In this document: positions 7,244-14,972 of the stretch, piece after piece
How the letters are laid out: each line of letters opens with the position of its first letter
How positions within the stretch are numbered: the stretch's first letter is position 1
Source: JBBRSC01 sp038245795
GTDB taxonomy: Bacteria > Actinomycetota > Acidimicrobiia > Acidimicrobiales > Microtrichaceae
DNA: 17,951 nt
Assembly: GCA_038245795.1 (NCBI GenBank)
Contig: JBBRSC010000042.1
Span: 1-17,951, forward strand
Reading direction: 5' to 3'
Made by a program: the position numbers and the translations under genes
The notes under the pieces: generated by a model
What the model saw: the letters and a program-made list of their open reading frames with translations, nothing else
Databases searched by the model: none
What the model was told of the DNA's origin: nothing

Positions 7244-7765
7244 ATGACCTTGGACCCTGTTGCCGGGCGTACATCAGACCCAAACTGGGGCATGGAGTTT
7301 GATGTCAATGGACTCGAGGTGCTCTCGTGCGATGAGTGCCTCGAGCTGCTCGCGTCTCAGAAGGTGGGGCGCATCGCTCTGAGTTCACGTGGGTTGCTGG
7401 TTGTCCTACCGGTCAATTATGTGCTGATCGACGAGCAGATCGTGATCCGGACTCGGCGTGGCACGAACTTGGCGTTGGCGACCCGCAACTCGATCATCGC
7501 CTTCGAGGTCGACAAGATCGACGAGTCTGGTCAGGGGTGGAGCGTCACCATTCGGGGTCTCGCCAGGGAACTTTGCGAGTCGCCCGAGTTGACTGCCGCC
7601 CGCAATGCACCACTCACTCCATGGCTCGACCCGATGAAGAGTCGTCATGTCGCGGTGACGATCGACACGATGTCGGGGCGCCGTGTCACGTTTGGACTGG
7701 ATGGTGAATCGTTGCTGGAAACTCGAGATCAGGACGATCCGTCCAGCCTCAACCGCCGAGCGTAA
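7244..7765 (+). CDS. Pyridoxamine 5'-phosphate oxidase-family (FMN-binding split barrel) protein
   Basis: A 173-residue cytoplasmic protein of the PNPOx-like split-barrel fold. The family pattern is visible: LSCDECLELLASQKVGRIALSSRG (about residues 27-50), LPVNYVLIDEQIVIRTRRGTNL (about 55-76), IIAFEVDKIDE (about 83-93) and GWSVTIRGLAREL (about 98-110). Such proteins bind FMN, F420 or heme, and many actinobacterial ones accompany stress regulons; the reaction here is not determinable. I chose ATG 7244 because GGAGG stands 10 bases upstream; ATG 7217 (9 residues longer) and ATG 7292 (16 residues shorter) are alternatives. Two DosR-like boxes lie directly upstream. Confidence 0.87.
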   Translation: MTLDPVAGRTSDPNWGMEFDVNGLEVLSCDECLELLASQKVGRIALSSRGLLVVLPVNYVLIDEQIVIRTRRGTNLALATRNSIIAFEVDKIDESGQGWSVTIRGLARELCESPELTAARNAPLTPWLDPMKSRHVAVTIDTMSGRRVTFGLDGESLLETRDQDDPSSLNRRA

Positions 7766-7771
7766 GCGACA

Positions 7772-7785
7772 GGGTCCTTTTCCCC
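7772..7785 (+). promoter_or_regulatory. Weak, degenerate DosR-like site
   Basis: GGGTCCTTTTCCCC lies 35 bases before the GerMN-lipoprotein start. It matches the local box consensus in the GGG, the central TT and the final CCC but lacks the GAC and GG positions that the four better copies share. It is recorded only as a candidate; a polypurine/polypyrimidine coincidence is quite possible. Confidence 0.2.
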
Positions 7786-7820
7786 TAGGGCGCTGCGGGC
7801 CGATCTACGAAGATGACGAG

Positions 7821-8687
7821 ATGAGCATTCGAACACACCTCGTCCTCCGCGTTCTGCTGGCAGCCGGTACCGTCATCGCGCTCGCCGGGTGCGGCAGCGA
7901 CTCGTCATCGCCTGGCACCTCAACGACGTCGACATCGACCGCCCAATCGACCACGACCGCCACCACCACGATCGTCACGGCGGCAACGTCGGCCCGTGCC
8001 TACTTTGTCCGAGCCGAAAAAGTTGCTCCGGTCCGCCGCTCGGTCGAAGCGGCGACACCAGCTCGTGGGGCTTTGGAGTCACTCTTGGCGGCTCCAACCG
8101 CTGAGGATGTCGCCGCTGGTTTGAGTTCAGCGATACCAGCGGGAACGACGTTGTTGGGGCTCGACATCGCGGCCGGCGTCGCAACAGCCGACCTGTCCGG
8201 ACAATTCGGGAGCGGCGGCGGTTCGCTGTCGATGCAGGAACGGGTCGCGCAGGTCGTCTACACGCTCACCCAATTCCCCACCGTTCAAAAAGTGGCGTTC
8301 CGGATGGACGGGGCACCTGTCACCATGCTCGGCGGCGAAGGCCTCATGATCGGCACACCCCAAACCCGAAACGACTGGGAAGCCATGACACCAGCCATCC
8401 TCGTGGAGAATCCGCTCCCCGGAGATCAGCTGAGCAGCCCATTCCAGATCGACGGCACAGCGAACACGTTCGAGGCCACGTTCCGGGTGTCCCTCGTCGA
8501 CTCGGCGGGCACCTCCGTGTACGACAACTTCGTGACGGCGACCTCGGGCACGGGAACCCGCGGGACCTTCTCGGCACCGATCGCGTTCAGCACTCCCAAA
8601 GCCGGTCCGGGCGTACTGAAGGTGTACGAATCGTCGGCCAAGGACGGCAGCGAGATCAATGTCGTCACGTTCGCAGTGGTCGTGTGA
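7821..8687 (+). CDS. GerMN/Gmad2-domain lipoprotein
   Basis: A 288-residue secreted lipoprotein. A signal peptide ends in the canonical lipobox LAGC with Cys24, followed by a Ser/Thr-rich linker (about 26-56). Residues about 57-165 form a GerMN domain (YFVRAEKVAPVRR; LESLLAAPTAEDVAAGLSSA; ADLSGQF; QVVYTLTQFPTVQKVAFRMDG). Residues about 190-288 form a Gmad2 immunoglobulin-like domain (ILVENPLPGDQLSSPFQIDG to VLKVYESSAKDGSEI). The pair was named from spore-germination proteins but is widespread in non-sporulating actinobacteria as an envelope lipoprotein of unclear role. The start at ATG 7821 puts the signal peptide at the N-terminus; GACGAG directly precedes it. It ends 12 bases from the convergent alcohol dehydrogenase gene. 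Confidence 0.9.
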   Translation: MSIRTHLVLRVLLAAGTVIALAGCGSDSSSPGTSTTSTSTAQSTTTATTTIVTAATSARAYFVRAEKVAPVRRSVEAATPARGALESLLAAPTAEDVAAGLSSAIPAGTTLLGLDIAAGVATADLSGQFGSGGGSLSMQERVAQVVYTLTQFPTVQKVAFRMDGAPVTMLGGEGLMIGTPQTRNDWEAMTPAILVENPLPGDQLSSPFQIDGTANTFEATFRVSLVDSAGTSVYDNFVTATSGTGTRGTFSAPIAFSTPKAGPGVLKVYESSAKDGSEINVVTFAVVV

Positions 8688-8709
8688 GTACTCGAATATT
8701 CAATTGAAT
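8686..8709. repeat. Run of abutting palindromes between two convergent genes
   Basis: Three perfect palindromes stand almost end to end: GAGTACTC (8686-8693), GAATATTC (8694-8701) and ATTCAATTGAAT (8698-8709). The stretch is AT-rich in a GC-rich neighbourhood and contains the stop codons of both convergent genes (TGA at 8685-8687 plus; TGA at 8702-8700 minus). It has no GC-rich stem or U tract, so it is not a classical terminator. Confidence 0.6.
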
Positions 8710-9701
8710 GTGAGCACGGCCGCGCCGGTGACCCGGTCGGCAGACAGGTCAGCGAGGGCGCGGTCGGCTGCCTCGAACGCGTACGGGGTGACGACGGGGA
8801 CGATCGGGATCTGAGCTGCCAGCGCGAGGAACTCCTCGCCGTCGCGGCGAGTATTGGCGGTGACGCTCCGGACCTGGCGCTCCTGAAACAACTCACGCTC
8901 ATAGTTGAGCGACGGGATATCGGTCAGATGGATTCCTGCGATGGCCAGGGTGCCGCCACGATCGAGCGCACGCAGTGCGACCGGCACGAGCTCGCCGACG
9001 GGAGCGAAAAGGATGGCGGCGTCGAGCGGGACCGGCGACGGGTCTGCCGCCTCCCCAGCCGATGTTGCGCCGAGCTCGACGGCGAGTCGACGGGCATCGG
9101 GTGAACGAGTGAAGACGTGCACCTCAGCACCTTGGTGGAGTGCGATCTGGGCTGCCAGATGCCCAGACGCACCAAAGCCGTAGATACCCAGTCGGCCGCC
9201 GGCGCGTAGTTCCGCTCGGCAGAGTGACCGATACCCGATGATCCCAGCGCAGAGGAGCGGCGCGGCCGTGACGTCATCGAAAACATCGGGCAGCCCATAG
9301 GCAAACCGCTCGTCGACGACGGTCCATTCGGCGAAGCCACCGTCGGCGTCCCATCCCGTGAAGAGCGGTTCGATGCACAGGTTCTCGTCTCCTCGTCGGC
9401 AGAAGCGACACAAACCACAGGTCCCCCGAAGCCAGGCCACGCCGACACGTTGCCCTGCGGCGAAGCGCCTGGCATCGGGCCCGATCGCGTCGATGACTCC
9501 AACGACCTCATGGCCAGGCACCGCGTTGGCTCGGTGCGGGAGCAGATCCCCCTCGGCAAGGTGCAGGTCGGTTCGGCAGATCCCACACGCCGATACCCGC
9601 AAGCGGACCTCTCGTCCGATCGGTTCCGGACGCTCGCGTTCGCCGATCCTGAGAGGACCTTCTCCTGCGGGTTTTGGATGATCGACCCACCAAGCTCTCA
9701 T
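8700..9701 (-). CDS. adhA: Zinc-dependent alcohol dehydrogenase
   Basis: A 333-residue medium-chain dehydrogenase/reductase that interconverts alcohols and aldehydes with NAD(P). The catalytic zinc site is visible as C39 (SACGICRTDLH), H64-E65 (VPGHEVVG) and probably C151 (PLLCAGII). The structural zinc loop has four cysteines, C95, C98, C101 and C109 (TCGLCRFCRRGDENLC). The Rossmann nucleotide loop is GIYGFGASGH (172-181). It resembles the actinobacterial AdhA/Rv1862 group with CGICRTDLHLAEGDL. The frame is open upstream, but the protein clearly begins at ATG 9701 (MRAWWVDHP). That start lies four bases after the stop of the phosphotransferase/P-loop gene, so the two form an operon. The symbol is by resemblance only; substrate unknown. 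Confidence 0.93.
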   Translation of the reverse strand: MRAWWVDHPKPAGEGPLRIGERERPEPIGREVRLRVSACGICRTDLHLAEGDLLPHRANAVPGHEVVGVIDAIGPDARRFAAGQRVGVAWLRGTCGLCRFCRRGDENLCIEPLFTGWDADGGFAEWTVVDERFAYGLPDVFDDVTAAPLLCAGIIGYRSLCRAELRAGGRLGIYGFGASGHLAAQIALHQGAEVHVFTRSPDARRLAVELGATSAGEAADPSPVPLDAAILFAPVGELVPVALRALDRGGTLAIAGIHLTDIPSLNYERELFQERQVRSVTANTRRDGEEFLALAAQIPIVPVVTPYAFEAADRALADLSADRVTGAAVLTFN

Positions 9702-9705
9702 CGCT

Positions 9706-11190
9706 TCATGGCCGCGTCGCGACCGACTCGGCCAGACCGATCGCATCGCCCAATGAACCAGCGGTGTCGATCGTTGTGGCTTCGGGCCACGGTGGTGCGT
9801 CGGTGGCCAACTGACGTGCCAACTCGGGAGTGGCTTCGGACGGATCAACCCCAACGGCCGCTCGCCGTCGGATCCGAGTCGCGGCGAGATCTTCGGAGCA
9901 GTCACAGCGAAGCTCGGAGAATCTGCTCGCGGTACGCGCCGCGACCTCCCGTATCTCCTCGCGTCGCTGTGGTTCGAGCCACGACGCATCGAGAACCACC
10001 GATTCGCCCCGCGACACCAGAAGCTCGGCGCGTCTCATGAGTTCTGCGTAGACGGCGGCGACTCGTTCGGGGGCGTAACGACCCTCATCCAACTCGCCGG
10101 AACCATCGCCGGTTCGGGGAAGAATCTCATCCCGAATCACGTCGGACGACAACAGAACAGCGCCGAGTCGTTCTGCCAACTCTTTCGACACAGACGACTT
10201 GCCGGTGCCGGGACTACCGCCCACCACGACGAGGCGGACTCGAGCCGACTCGAGATGCGCCAACGCCTGCCACTGCAGCGCTCGAGCTGCGCTCGCGGCG
10301 TCGGGGTCACCTTGCTCATGGCGTAGGCAGGCCACCTTGGCACGGACATGCGCCCGATAGGCCATGTGGTGATGTGCGAGCGACGTCGGCCAATTGTCGC
10401 CAGACAGCTCTCGATAGTCGTCGAGAAATACTCGTGCGAGCTCGGGATGACCGAGGCGCTCGAGATCCATGGCAAGGAAGGAGACGTCGGCCAACACATC
10501 TCCATAGCGCAACCGGTCATCGAACTCGAGACAGTCGAGCACACGGACCCCATCGTCCATCACGAAGACGTCCTCCGCTTGGAGATCACCGTGCCCGTCG
10601 CAGGCATGGCCCTCGGAAACGCGCTCATCGAAGAGTGGCTGACGACCAGCGAGATACTCGCGGGCGAGCTCGGCCGAATGCGCGACGTCGATGGGGTCGA
10701 GGACTGAGCCGGAGAACGAAGAGATCTGAGCGAGACCTTCCTCCCAGAGACGGCTCATGGCCGCGTGGCCTGACGCCGCATCGATCTCCTCGGACCGTTC
10801 GGCGCGTGCATGGAAGGCGGCGATCAGATGGGAGAGATCGCGGAGGTCATCGCGGATCGAGGGCTCCTGCAGTCGGGCGCTCAGACGCCGATCCTCCGGC
10901 ATGCGCTTCATCACCACGAAATGCTCCAACTCGGCACCCTCGAGGTTGAGATCCGCGACCCCGAGATAGACATCGGATGCGAGTCGCCGGTTGAGCTCCA
11001 CCTCTCGATGACAGATCGCCCGTCGAGTGGTGACGCTGGTGAAGTCGAGGAAACCGTTCTGCAGAGGCTTCTTGCGCTTGTAAACGCGATCCCCGACGAA
11101 AAAGAGCGTGGACACGTGGGTCTCGACGATGCTGATTGGCGACGACATCGAGTCATCGTCGATCAGCGTCCGACATTTGGACAGGGCCAT
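9706..11190 (-). CDS. Rv2004c-like protein: phosphotransferase-like domain fused to a P-loop kinase domain
   Basis: A 494-residue two-domain protein. Residues about 20-300 resemble aminoglycoside phosphotransferase/choline-kinase folds: ETHVSTLFFVGDRVYKRKKP near the N-terminus and the catalytic-loop-like CDGHGDLQAEDVFV (H200, D202), where the usual Asn is replaced by Glu-Asp, then LDCLEFDDRLRYGDVLAD. Residues about 318-494 form a P-loop kinase domain with Walker A GSPGTGKS (325-332), like gluconate/shikimate-kinase-type AAA_33 proteins. This architecture and length match Rv2004c of M. tuberculosis, a DosR-regulon member of unknown function. ATG 11148 (MSSPISIVETH) is an equally plausible start and fits the family N-terminus better; neither has a Shine-Dalgarno. 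It is transcribed with adhA and diverges from dnaK across two DosR-like boxes. Substrates unknown. Confidence 0.88.
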   Translation of the reverse strand: MALSKCRTLIDDDSMSSPISIVETHVSTLFFVGDRVYKRKKPLQNGFLDFTSVTTRRAICHREVELNRRLASDVYLGVADLNLEGAELEHFVVMKRMPEDRRLSARLQEPSIRDDLRDLSHLIAAFHARAERSEEIDAASGHAAMSRLWEEGLAQISSFSGSVLDPIDVAHSAELAREYLAGRQPLFDERVSEGHACDGHGDLQAEDVFVMDDGVRVLDCLEFDDRLRYGDVLADVSFLAMDLERLGHPELARVFLDDYRELSGDNWPTSLAHHHMAYRAHVRAKVACLRHEQGDPDAASAARALQWQALAHLESARVRLVVVGGSPGTGKSSVSKELAERLGAVLLSSDVIRDEILPRTGDGSGELDEGRYAPERVAAVYAELMRRAELLVSRGESVVLDASWLEPQRREEIREVAARTASRFSELRCDCSEDLAATRIRRRAAVGVDPSEATPELARQLATDAPPWPEATTIDTAGSLGDAIGLAESVATRP

Positions 11191-11218
11191 CGGTCACGAA
11201 TGCGTCGGTCCAGCTCGC

Positions 11219-11232
11219 TGGACTCTTGGCCC
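11219..11232 (+). promoter_or_regulatory. DosR-like operator, copy 3
   Basis: TGGACTCTTGGCCC agrees with the DosR core at 10 of 14 positions and shares GAC-N-Y-T-Y-GGCCC with the other copies. It lies between the divergent phosphotransferase/P-loop gene (29 bases from ATG 11190, 71 from ATG 11148) and dnaK. A second copy begins 39 bases further on. Confidence 0.55.
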
Positions 11233-11257
11233 TTCTCGTTTCGGTGACACCCGCTCA

Positions 11258-11271
11258 GTGACCTTCGGCCC
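11258..11271 (+). promoter_or_regulatory. DosR-like operator, copy 4
   Basis: GTGACCTTCGGCCC differs from copy 1 at only one base. It ends 60 bases before the dnaK ATG. No CIRCE or HAIR element of HrcA/HspR-type heat-shock control is visible in this leader, so the chaperone operon may be under this operator instead (inference). Confidence 0.6.
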
Positions 11272-11279
11272 TGTCCGAG

Positions 11280-11302
11280 CGACTCCCGCGCGCTCAGAGT
11301 CG
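11280..11302 (+). other. Stem-loop in the dnaK leader
   Basis: CGACTC (11280-11285) and GAGTCG (11297-11302) are perfect inverted repeats around an 11-base loop, between the proximal DosR-like box and the Shine-Dalgarno of dnaK. A six-base stem is not rare in GC-rich DNA, so a function is uncertain. Confidence 0.3.
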
Positions 11303-11331
11303 GATCAACGACACAACGAAAGAAGCAGCTC

Positions 11332-13194
11332 ATGAGCAAGGCAGTCGGCATTGACCTGGGAACAACGAACTCGGTGATTGCCGCGATGGAGGGTGGCCAA
11401 GCAACGGTCATCCCCAATTCGGAGGGCTCTCGGACCACACCGTCAGTGGTTGCGTTCACCGCAGAGGGCGAACGTTTGGTCGGCCAGGTAGCGCGTCGCC
11501 AATCGGTGTTGAATGCCAAGGGCACCATCTCCTCCGCGAAACGATTCATCGGTCGCCGCTTCGATGAGGTGAAAAGCGAGCTCGGTGCCGTGCCCTTCGA
11601 TGTCGTCGAGGGGACCGATGGAACGGCGCGGTTCGATGTGAACGGCAAGCAACAGGCGCCCGAGGAGATCTCGGCGCTGGTCCTCCGCAAGCTCGTCGAC
11701 GACGCCTCGAAGTTCCTCGGTGAGAAAGTCACCGAGGCGGTGATCACGGTTCCCGCCTACTTCAACGACGCTCAGCGCCAAGCCACCAAGGACGCTGGGC
11801 GCATCGCCGGGCTGGAGGTACTGCGCATCGTCAACGAACCGACTGCTGCGGCGCTCGCGTACGGACTCGACAAGCAGGCCAACGAGACCGTGCTCGTGTT
11901 CGACCTTGGTGGCGGCACGTTTGACGTCAGCGTGCTTGATGTCGGTGACGGTGTCGTCGAGGTCAAGGCAACTTCCGGAGACACGCACCTCGGTGGTGAC
12001 GATTTCGACCATCGCTTGGTCGACCATCTGGCCGGTGAGTTCCAGAAGGAACACGGAATCGATGTTCGCAAGGATCACCAGGCACTTCAGCGACTGTTCG
12101 AGGCCGCAGAAAAAGCGAAAGTCGAGCTGTCCAGTCTCGCTCAGACACAGGTCAACCTGCCCTTCATCACCGCGGATGCTGCCGGACCAAAGCACCTCGT
12201 TGCCACGGTGATGCGTTCGACCTTCGACGAGATCACCGCCGATCTTGTCCAACGCTGTCTCGGCCCAGTCGAACGCGCGATCGCTGACGCGAAGATCACC
12301 GCCAACGACATCGACGAGGTCATCCTCGTCGGCGGCTCGACACGAATCCCCGCGGTGCAGGCCTTGGTCCGTCGCCTCACGGGCGGCAAGGAACCCAATA
12401 TGACGGTCAACCCGGACGAGGTGGTCGCAATCGGAGCCGCCATTCAAGCCGGAATTCTCAAGGGCGATGTCAAGGACGTCATCCTGCTGGATGTCACACC
12501 GCTCTCGCTCGGCGTCGAGACCATGGGCGGCATCATGACCAAAGTCATCGAACGGAACACGACCATCCCAGCGCGCCGAACTGAAGTCTTCAGCACCGCT
12601 GACGACAACCAATCCGCGGTCGACATCGTCGTCCTCCAGGGAGAACGCGAGCGGGCCAGCGACAACCGGGTACTCGGGCGATTCAAGCTTGATGGCATCC
12701 GGGCTGCCCGTCGAGGCGAACCGCAGGTCGAGGTGACCTACGAACTCGACGCCAACGGCATTCTTGAAGTCTCAGCGAAAGACAAGGACACCGGTTCCGA
12801 GCAGAAGATCACCATCAGCGAGAGCTCCAACCTTGAGGCGTCCGAGGTTTCACGCATGGTCGCCGACGCAGAGCAACATCGCACCGAGGACGCAAATCTG
12901 CGCCAAGAGGTCAATGCCCGGAACGAACTCGATGCGGTTGCGTATCAGGTGGAACACCGCCTCGCTGAACTCGGTGACGACGTCCCGAGCCATGAGCGAG
13001 CTCGAGCCGAGCAGCTCGCGAGCGAGGCCCGCGAAGCCGTCAAAGCCCAACGTCCGCTCGACCAACTGCGTTCCATGACCGCTGAGCTCCAGCAGATCTT
13101 CCACGGGCTCCGACCGGCACAAGGCGACGGCGGTGGAGATGCGCCTTCCCCCGATGACGATGACGTCATCGAGGCCGACTTCACGGTCGCCTGA
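11332..13194 (+). CDS. dnaK: Molecular chaperone DnaK (Hsp70)
   Basis: A 620-residue Hsp70, close to the usual bacterial length of about 610-640. The ATPase domain carries IDLGTTNS (7-14), VPAYFNDAQRQATKDAG (140-156), DLGGGTFD (191-198) and VGGSTRIP (333-340). The hydrophobic interdomain linker is around VILLDVTPLSLG (about 383-394); then follow the substrate-binding domain, helical lid and acidic tail ending DDDDVIEADFTVA. It folds and holds client proteins in an ATP cycle with GrpE and J-proteins. The start at ATG 11332 is preceded by AGAAG six bases upstream. It is first in dnaK-grpE-dnaJ-cbpM. Two DosR-like boxes, and no HAIR or CIRCE element, stand upstream, suggesting a stress-regulon copy rather than the housekeeping one; another dnaK elsewhere in the genome is expected but not shown. 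Confidence 0.97.
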   Translation: MSKAVGIDLGTTNSVIAAMEGGQATVIPNSEGSRTTPSVVAFTAEGERLVGQVARRQSVLNAKGTISSAKRFIGRRFDEVKSELGAVPFDVVEGTDGTARFDVNGKQQAPEEISALVLRKLVDDASKFLGEKVTEAVITVPAYFNDAQRQATKDAGRIAGLEVLRIVNEPTAAALAYGLDKQANETVLVFDLGGGTFDVSVLDVGDGVVEVKATSGDTHLGGDDFDHRLVDHLAGEFQKEHGIDVRKDHQALQRLFEAAEKAKVELSSLAQTQVNLPFITADAAGPKHLVATVMRSTFDEITADLVQRCLGPVERAIADAKITANDIDEVILVGGSTRIPAVQALVRRLTGGKEPNMTVNPDEVVAIGAAIQAGILKGDVKDVILLDVTPLSLGVETMGGIMTKVIERNTTIPARRTEVFSTADDNQSAVDIVVLQGERERASDNRVLGRFKLDGIRAARRGEPQVEVTYELDANGILEVSAKDKDTGSEQKITISESSNLEASEVSRMVADAEQHRTEDANLRQEVNARNELDAVAYQVEHRLAELGDDVPSHERARAEQLASEAREAVKAQRPLDQLRSMTAELQQIFHGLRPAQGDGGGDAPSPDDDDVIEADFTVA

Positions 13195-13208
13195 TCCGGA
13201 CGAATGCC

Positions 13209-13724
13209 GTGACCGACACCACACCGACCCATGACATCGTCGACGAGACGCTGGCACACGACACCGAACCCTCGGTCCCAGCCGCCCCTGATGCCGAGGC
13301 CCGCGTCATTGAACTCGTTGAACAGGTCCGCCGCGCTCGCGCCGACTACGACAACCTTCGCAAACGCTTCGACCGCGAAGTCACTCGCGAGCGCGCCGCT
13401 GAACGTTCGCGGGTGGCCGCCGCATGGCTCCCGGTGCTCGACGATCTGGAGCGAGCGCTCGAACACACAAGCGTCGGCACACAGACGATGATGTCGGGAG
13501 TCGGATCGATTCGGGACCAAGCACTCGCTGTGCTGGCCGGCCTTGGGTACCACCGCTTCGAGGTCGTCGGCGAGCCGTTCGATCCCAGCCGACACGAAGC
13601 GATGGGCACCATCGACTCCCCCAGCCCCGCGGGCGCCGTCGCGGTTCAGGTGCGAGCCGGATACGGAAGCGAAAATGAGGTGCTCCGCCCCGCCGGTGTT
13701 CTGGTCTCGACCGGCATCGTCTGA
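13209..13724 (+). CDS. grpE: Nucleotide exchange factor GrpE
   Basis: A 171-residue GrpE that releases ADP from DnaK. A disordered acidic N-terminus (about 1-30) precedes the long coiled-coil dimerisation helix (VIELVEQVRRARADYDNLRKRF, about 33-54). The compact beta domain includes LPVLDDLERALEH, GEPFDPSRHEAMGTI (about 120-134), VQVRAGYGSENEVLRPAGV and the end VSTGIV. Length is slightly short for the family. The start is GTG 13209; the ATG five bases earlier runs into a stop after two codons. It lies 14 bases after dnaK, and its TGA overlaps the dnaJ ATG by one base (TGATG). Confidence 0.95.
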   Translation: MTDTTPTHDIVDETLAHDTEPSVPAAPDAEARVIELVEQVRRARADYDNLRKRFDREVTRERAAERSRVAAAWLPVLDDLERALEHTSVGTQTMMSGVGSIRDQALAVLAGLGYHRFEVVGEPFDPSRHEAMGTIDSPSPAGAVAVQVRAGYGSENEVLRPAGVLVSTGIV

Positions 13725-14656
13725 TGGCTTCCCCCGTCGACTTCTACCAAGCGCTTGGCGTGGCCAGGAATGTGACACCCAGTGATCTCCAAGCCGCGTA
13801 CCGAAAGCTTGCCCGCGCCTACCACCCCGACGTGAACAAGGACCCCGAAGCGGAGTCCCGTTTCAAGGACATCTCCGAGGCGTACGACGTGCTTTCCAAC
13901 CCCGAAACCCGTCGAAAGTACGACGCATTCGGTGCCGACTTTCGACGCGTTCCTGATGGCGTCGACCCTGAGACATGGGCGCGCTCGAACCGCGGCGAGT
14001 CCAACCGCCCCGGTGATCCGAGGCGGTCGACTCACCAAAGTGCGAGCCAGGATTTCGACTTCGAGGACCTGTTCGGCGGCATGTTCGGTGGGCGTCAACG
14101 CTCCGGACGCGGCCAAGTCCTCGGTGCCAACCAGGAGGCCGAGATCGTCTTGACGGTGGAGGAGGCGTACCACGGTGGCCGAAAGAGCCTCTCATTCAGT
14201 GGGCCGGGGGGCCCGAGAACGTTCGACGTCAACGTTCCTGCGGGAGTGACGACGGGCAAGAAGATCCGCCTCGCTGGGCAAGGTGCTCAGGGTGCGGGCG
14301 GGGGGGCGCCCGGGGACCTGTTCCTCATTGTCCGACTCGCTCCACATTCCCGCTACCGGCTGGACGGAAACGACATCACGGTGCAACTTCCGCTGACGCC
14401 ATGGGAAGCCGCGCTGGGTACGACGGTCGCCATTGACACACCTGGGGGCGAGACCAAGGTACGGGTCAAGGAAGGCACATCGAGTGGTACCCGACTCCGC
14501 TTGAAGGGGCGAGGGATGCCGTCGAAACGGACCGGTCCCGGAGACCTCTACGCAGAAGTTCGCATCATGTTGCCGAAGTCGCTCAACGACGACGAACGAC
14601 GCCTTTTCGAGGAACTCGCTGCGACCTCGTCGTTCACAGCTCGGGGGACCCCATGA
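13724..14656 (+). CDS. cbpA: DnaJ-family co-chaperone without zinc finger (CbpA-like)
   Basis: A 310-residue class B J-protein. The J domain (about 4-70) has the DnaK-activating HPD at 34-36 (RAYHPDVNKD). A Gly/Phe-rich stretch follows (FEDLFGGMFGGRQRSG, about 113-130). Two C-terminal substrate-binding domains run about 134-300 (VEEAYHGGRKSLSF; VPAGVTTGKKIRLAGQG; GDLFLIV; LRLKGRGMP; GDLYAEV). The four CxxCxGxG zinc motifs of DnaJ proper are absent, so the class is CbpA/DnaJ2. It overlaps grpE by one base and the downstream CbpM-like gene by four (ATGA), and would deliver clients to the adjacent DnaK. The presence of a CbpM-like partner supports the CbpA assignment. Confidence 0.93.
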   Translation: MASPVDFYQALGVARNVTPSDLQAAYRKLARAYHPDVNKDPEAESRFKDISEAYDVLSNPETRRKYDAFGADFRRVPDGVDPETWARSNRGESNRPGDPRRSTHQSASQDFDFEDLFGGMFGGRQRSGRGQVLGANQEAEIVLTVEEAYHGGRKSLSFSGPGGPRTFDVNVPAGVTTGKKIRLAGQGAQGAGGGAPGDLFLIVRLAPHSRYRLDGNDITVQLPLTPWEAALGTTVAIDTPGGETKVRVKEGTSSGTRLRLKGRGMPSKRTGPGDLYAEVRIMLPKSLNDDERRLFEELAATSSFTARGTP

Positions 14657-14934
14657 CCACCACTCTGGCGATCCGACCCGTCCTCACTCTCGAACAATTC
14701 GCCCGCGCATGCGACCTCCATTCCGAAATGATTCTCCGACTCGTCGCCCTCGGGCTTCTCGATCCAGCGAGAGACGTCAACGGAGTCCTCAGCTTCGCTC
14801 CGTCCCAAGTTCTTGTGGTGGCCCGAGTCCAACGACTCCGGTCTGGATTCGCACTGAACTACGCCGCGGTCGGCCTCGTTTGCGACCTTCTGGACCGCAT
14901 CGACGAACTCGAGCGAACGCTCCGATACCGATAG
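14653..14934 (+). CDS. cbpM: CbpM-like chaperone modulator (MerR-type fold)
   Basis: A 93-residue protein resembling CbpM, which binds the J domain of CbpA and inhibits its co-chaperone activity. Matching features are LTLEQFARACDLHSEMILRLVALGLLDP (about 11-38), a predicted MerR-like helix-turn-helix, then RVQRLRSGFALNYAAVGLVCDLLDRIDELE (about 58-87), equivalent to the RLRHELALDWPGI part of E. coli CbpM. The position, last in dnaK-grpE-dnaJ, is where canonical actinobacterial operons carry hspR, another MerR-type protein, so a repressor role cannot be excluded. It starts within the dnaJ stop (ATGA), implying coupled translation. Confidence 0.85.
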   Translation: MTTTLAIRPVLTLEQFARACDLHSEMILRLVALGLLDPARDVNGVLSFAPSQVLVVARVQRLRSGFALNYAAVGLVCDLLDRIDELERTLRYR

Positions 14935-14972
14935 CTCAGCCACCACAGGCCAGCGAAGAGAAAGTAGACGTC

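Noticed and set aside
9702..9989. N-terminal 96-codon extension of the alcohol dehydrogenase frame
   Set aside because: It overlaps the upstream phosphotransferase/P-loop gene and has no dehydrogenase-like sequence; ATG 9701 begins the family N-terminus.
11443..12612. Open frame of 389 codons antisense to dnaK
   Set aside because: Typical antisense shadow of dnaK in GC-rich DNA; no family features and no start signal.
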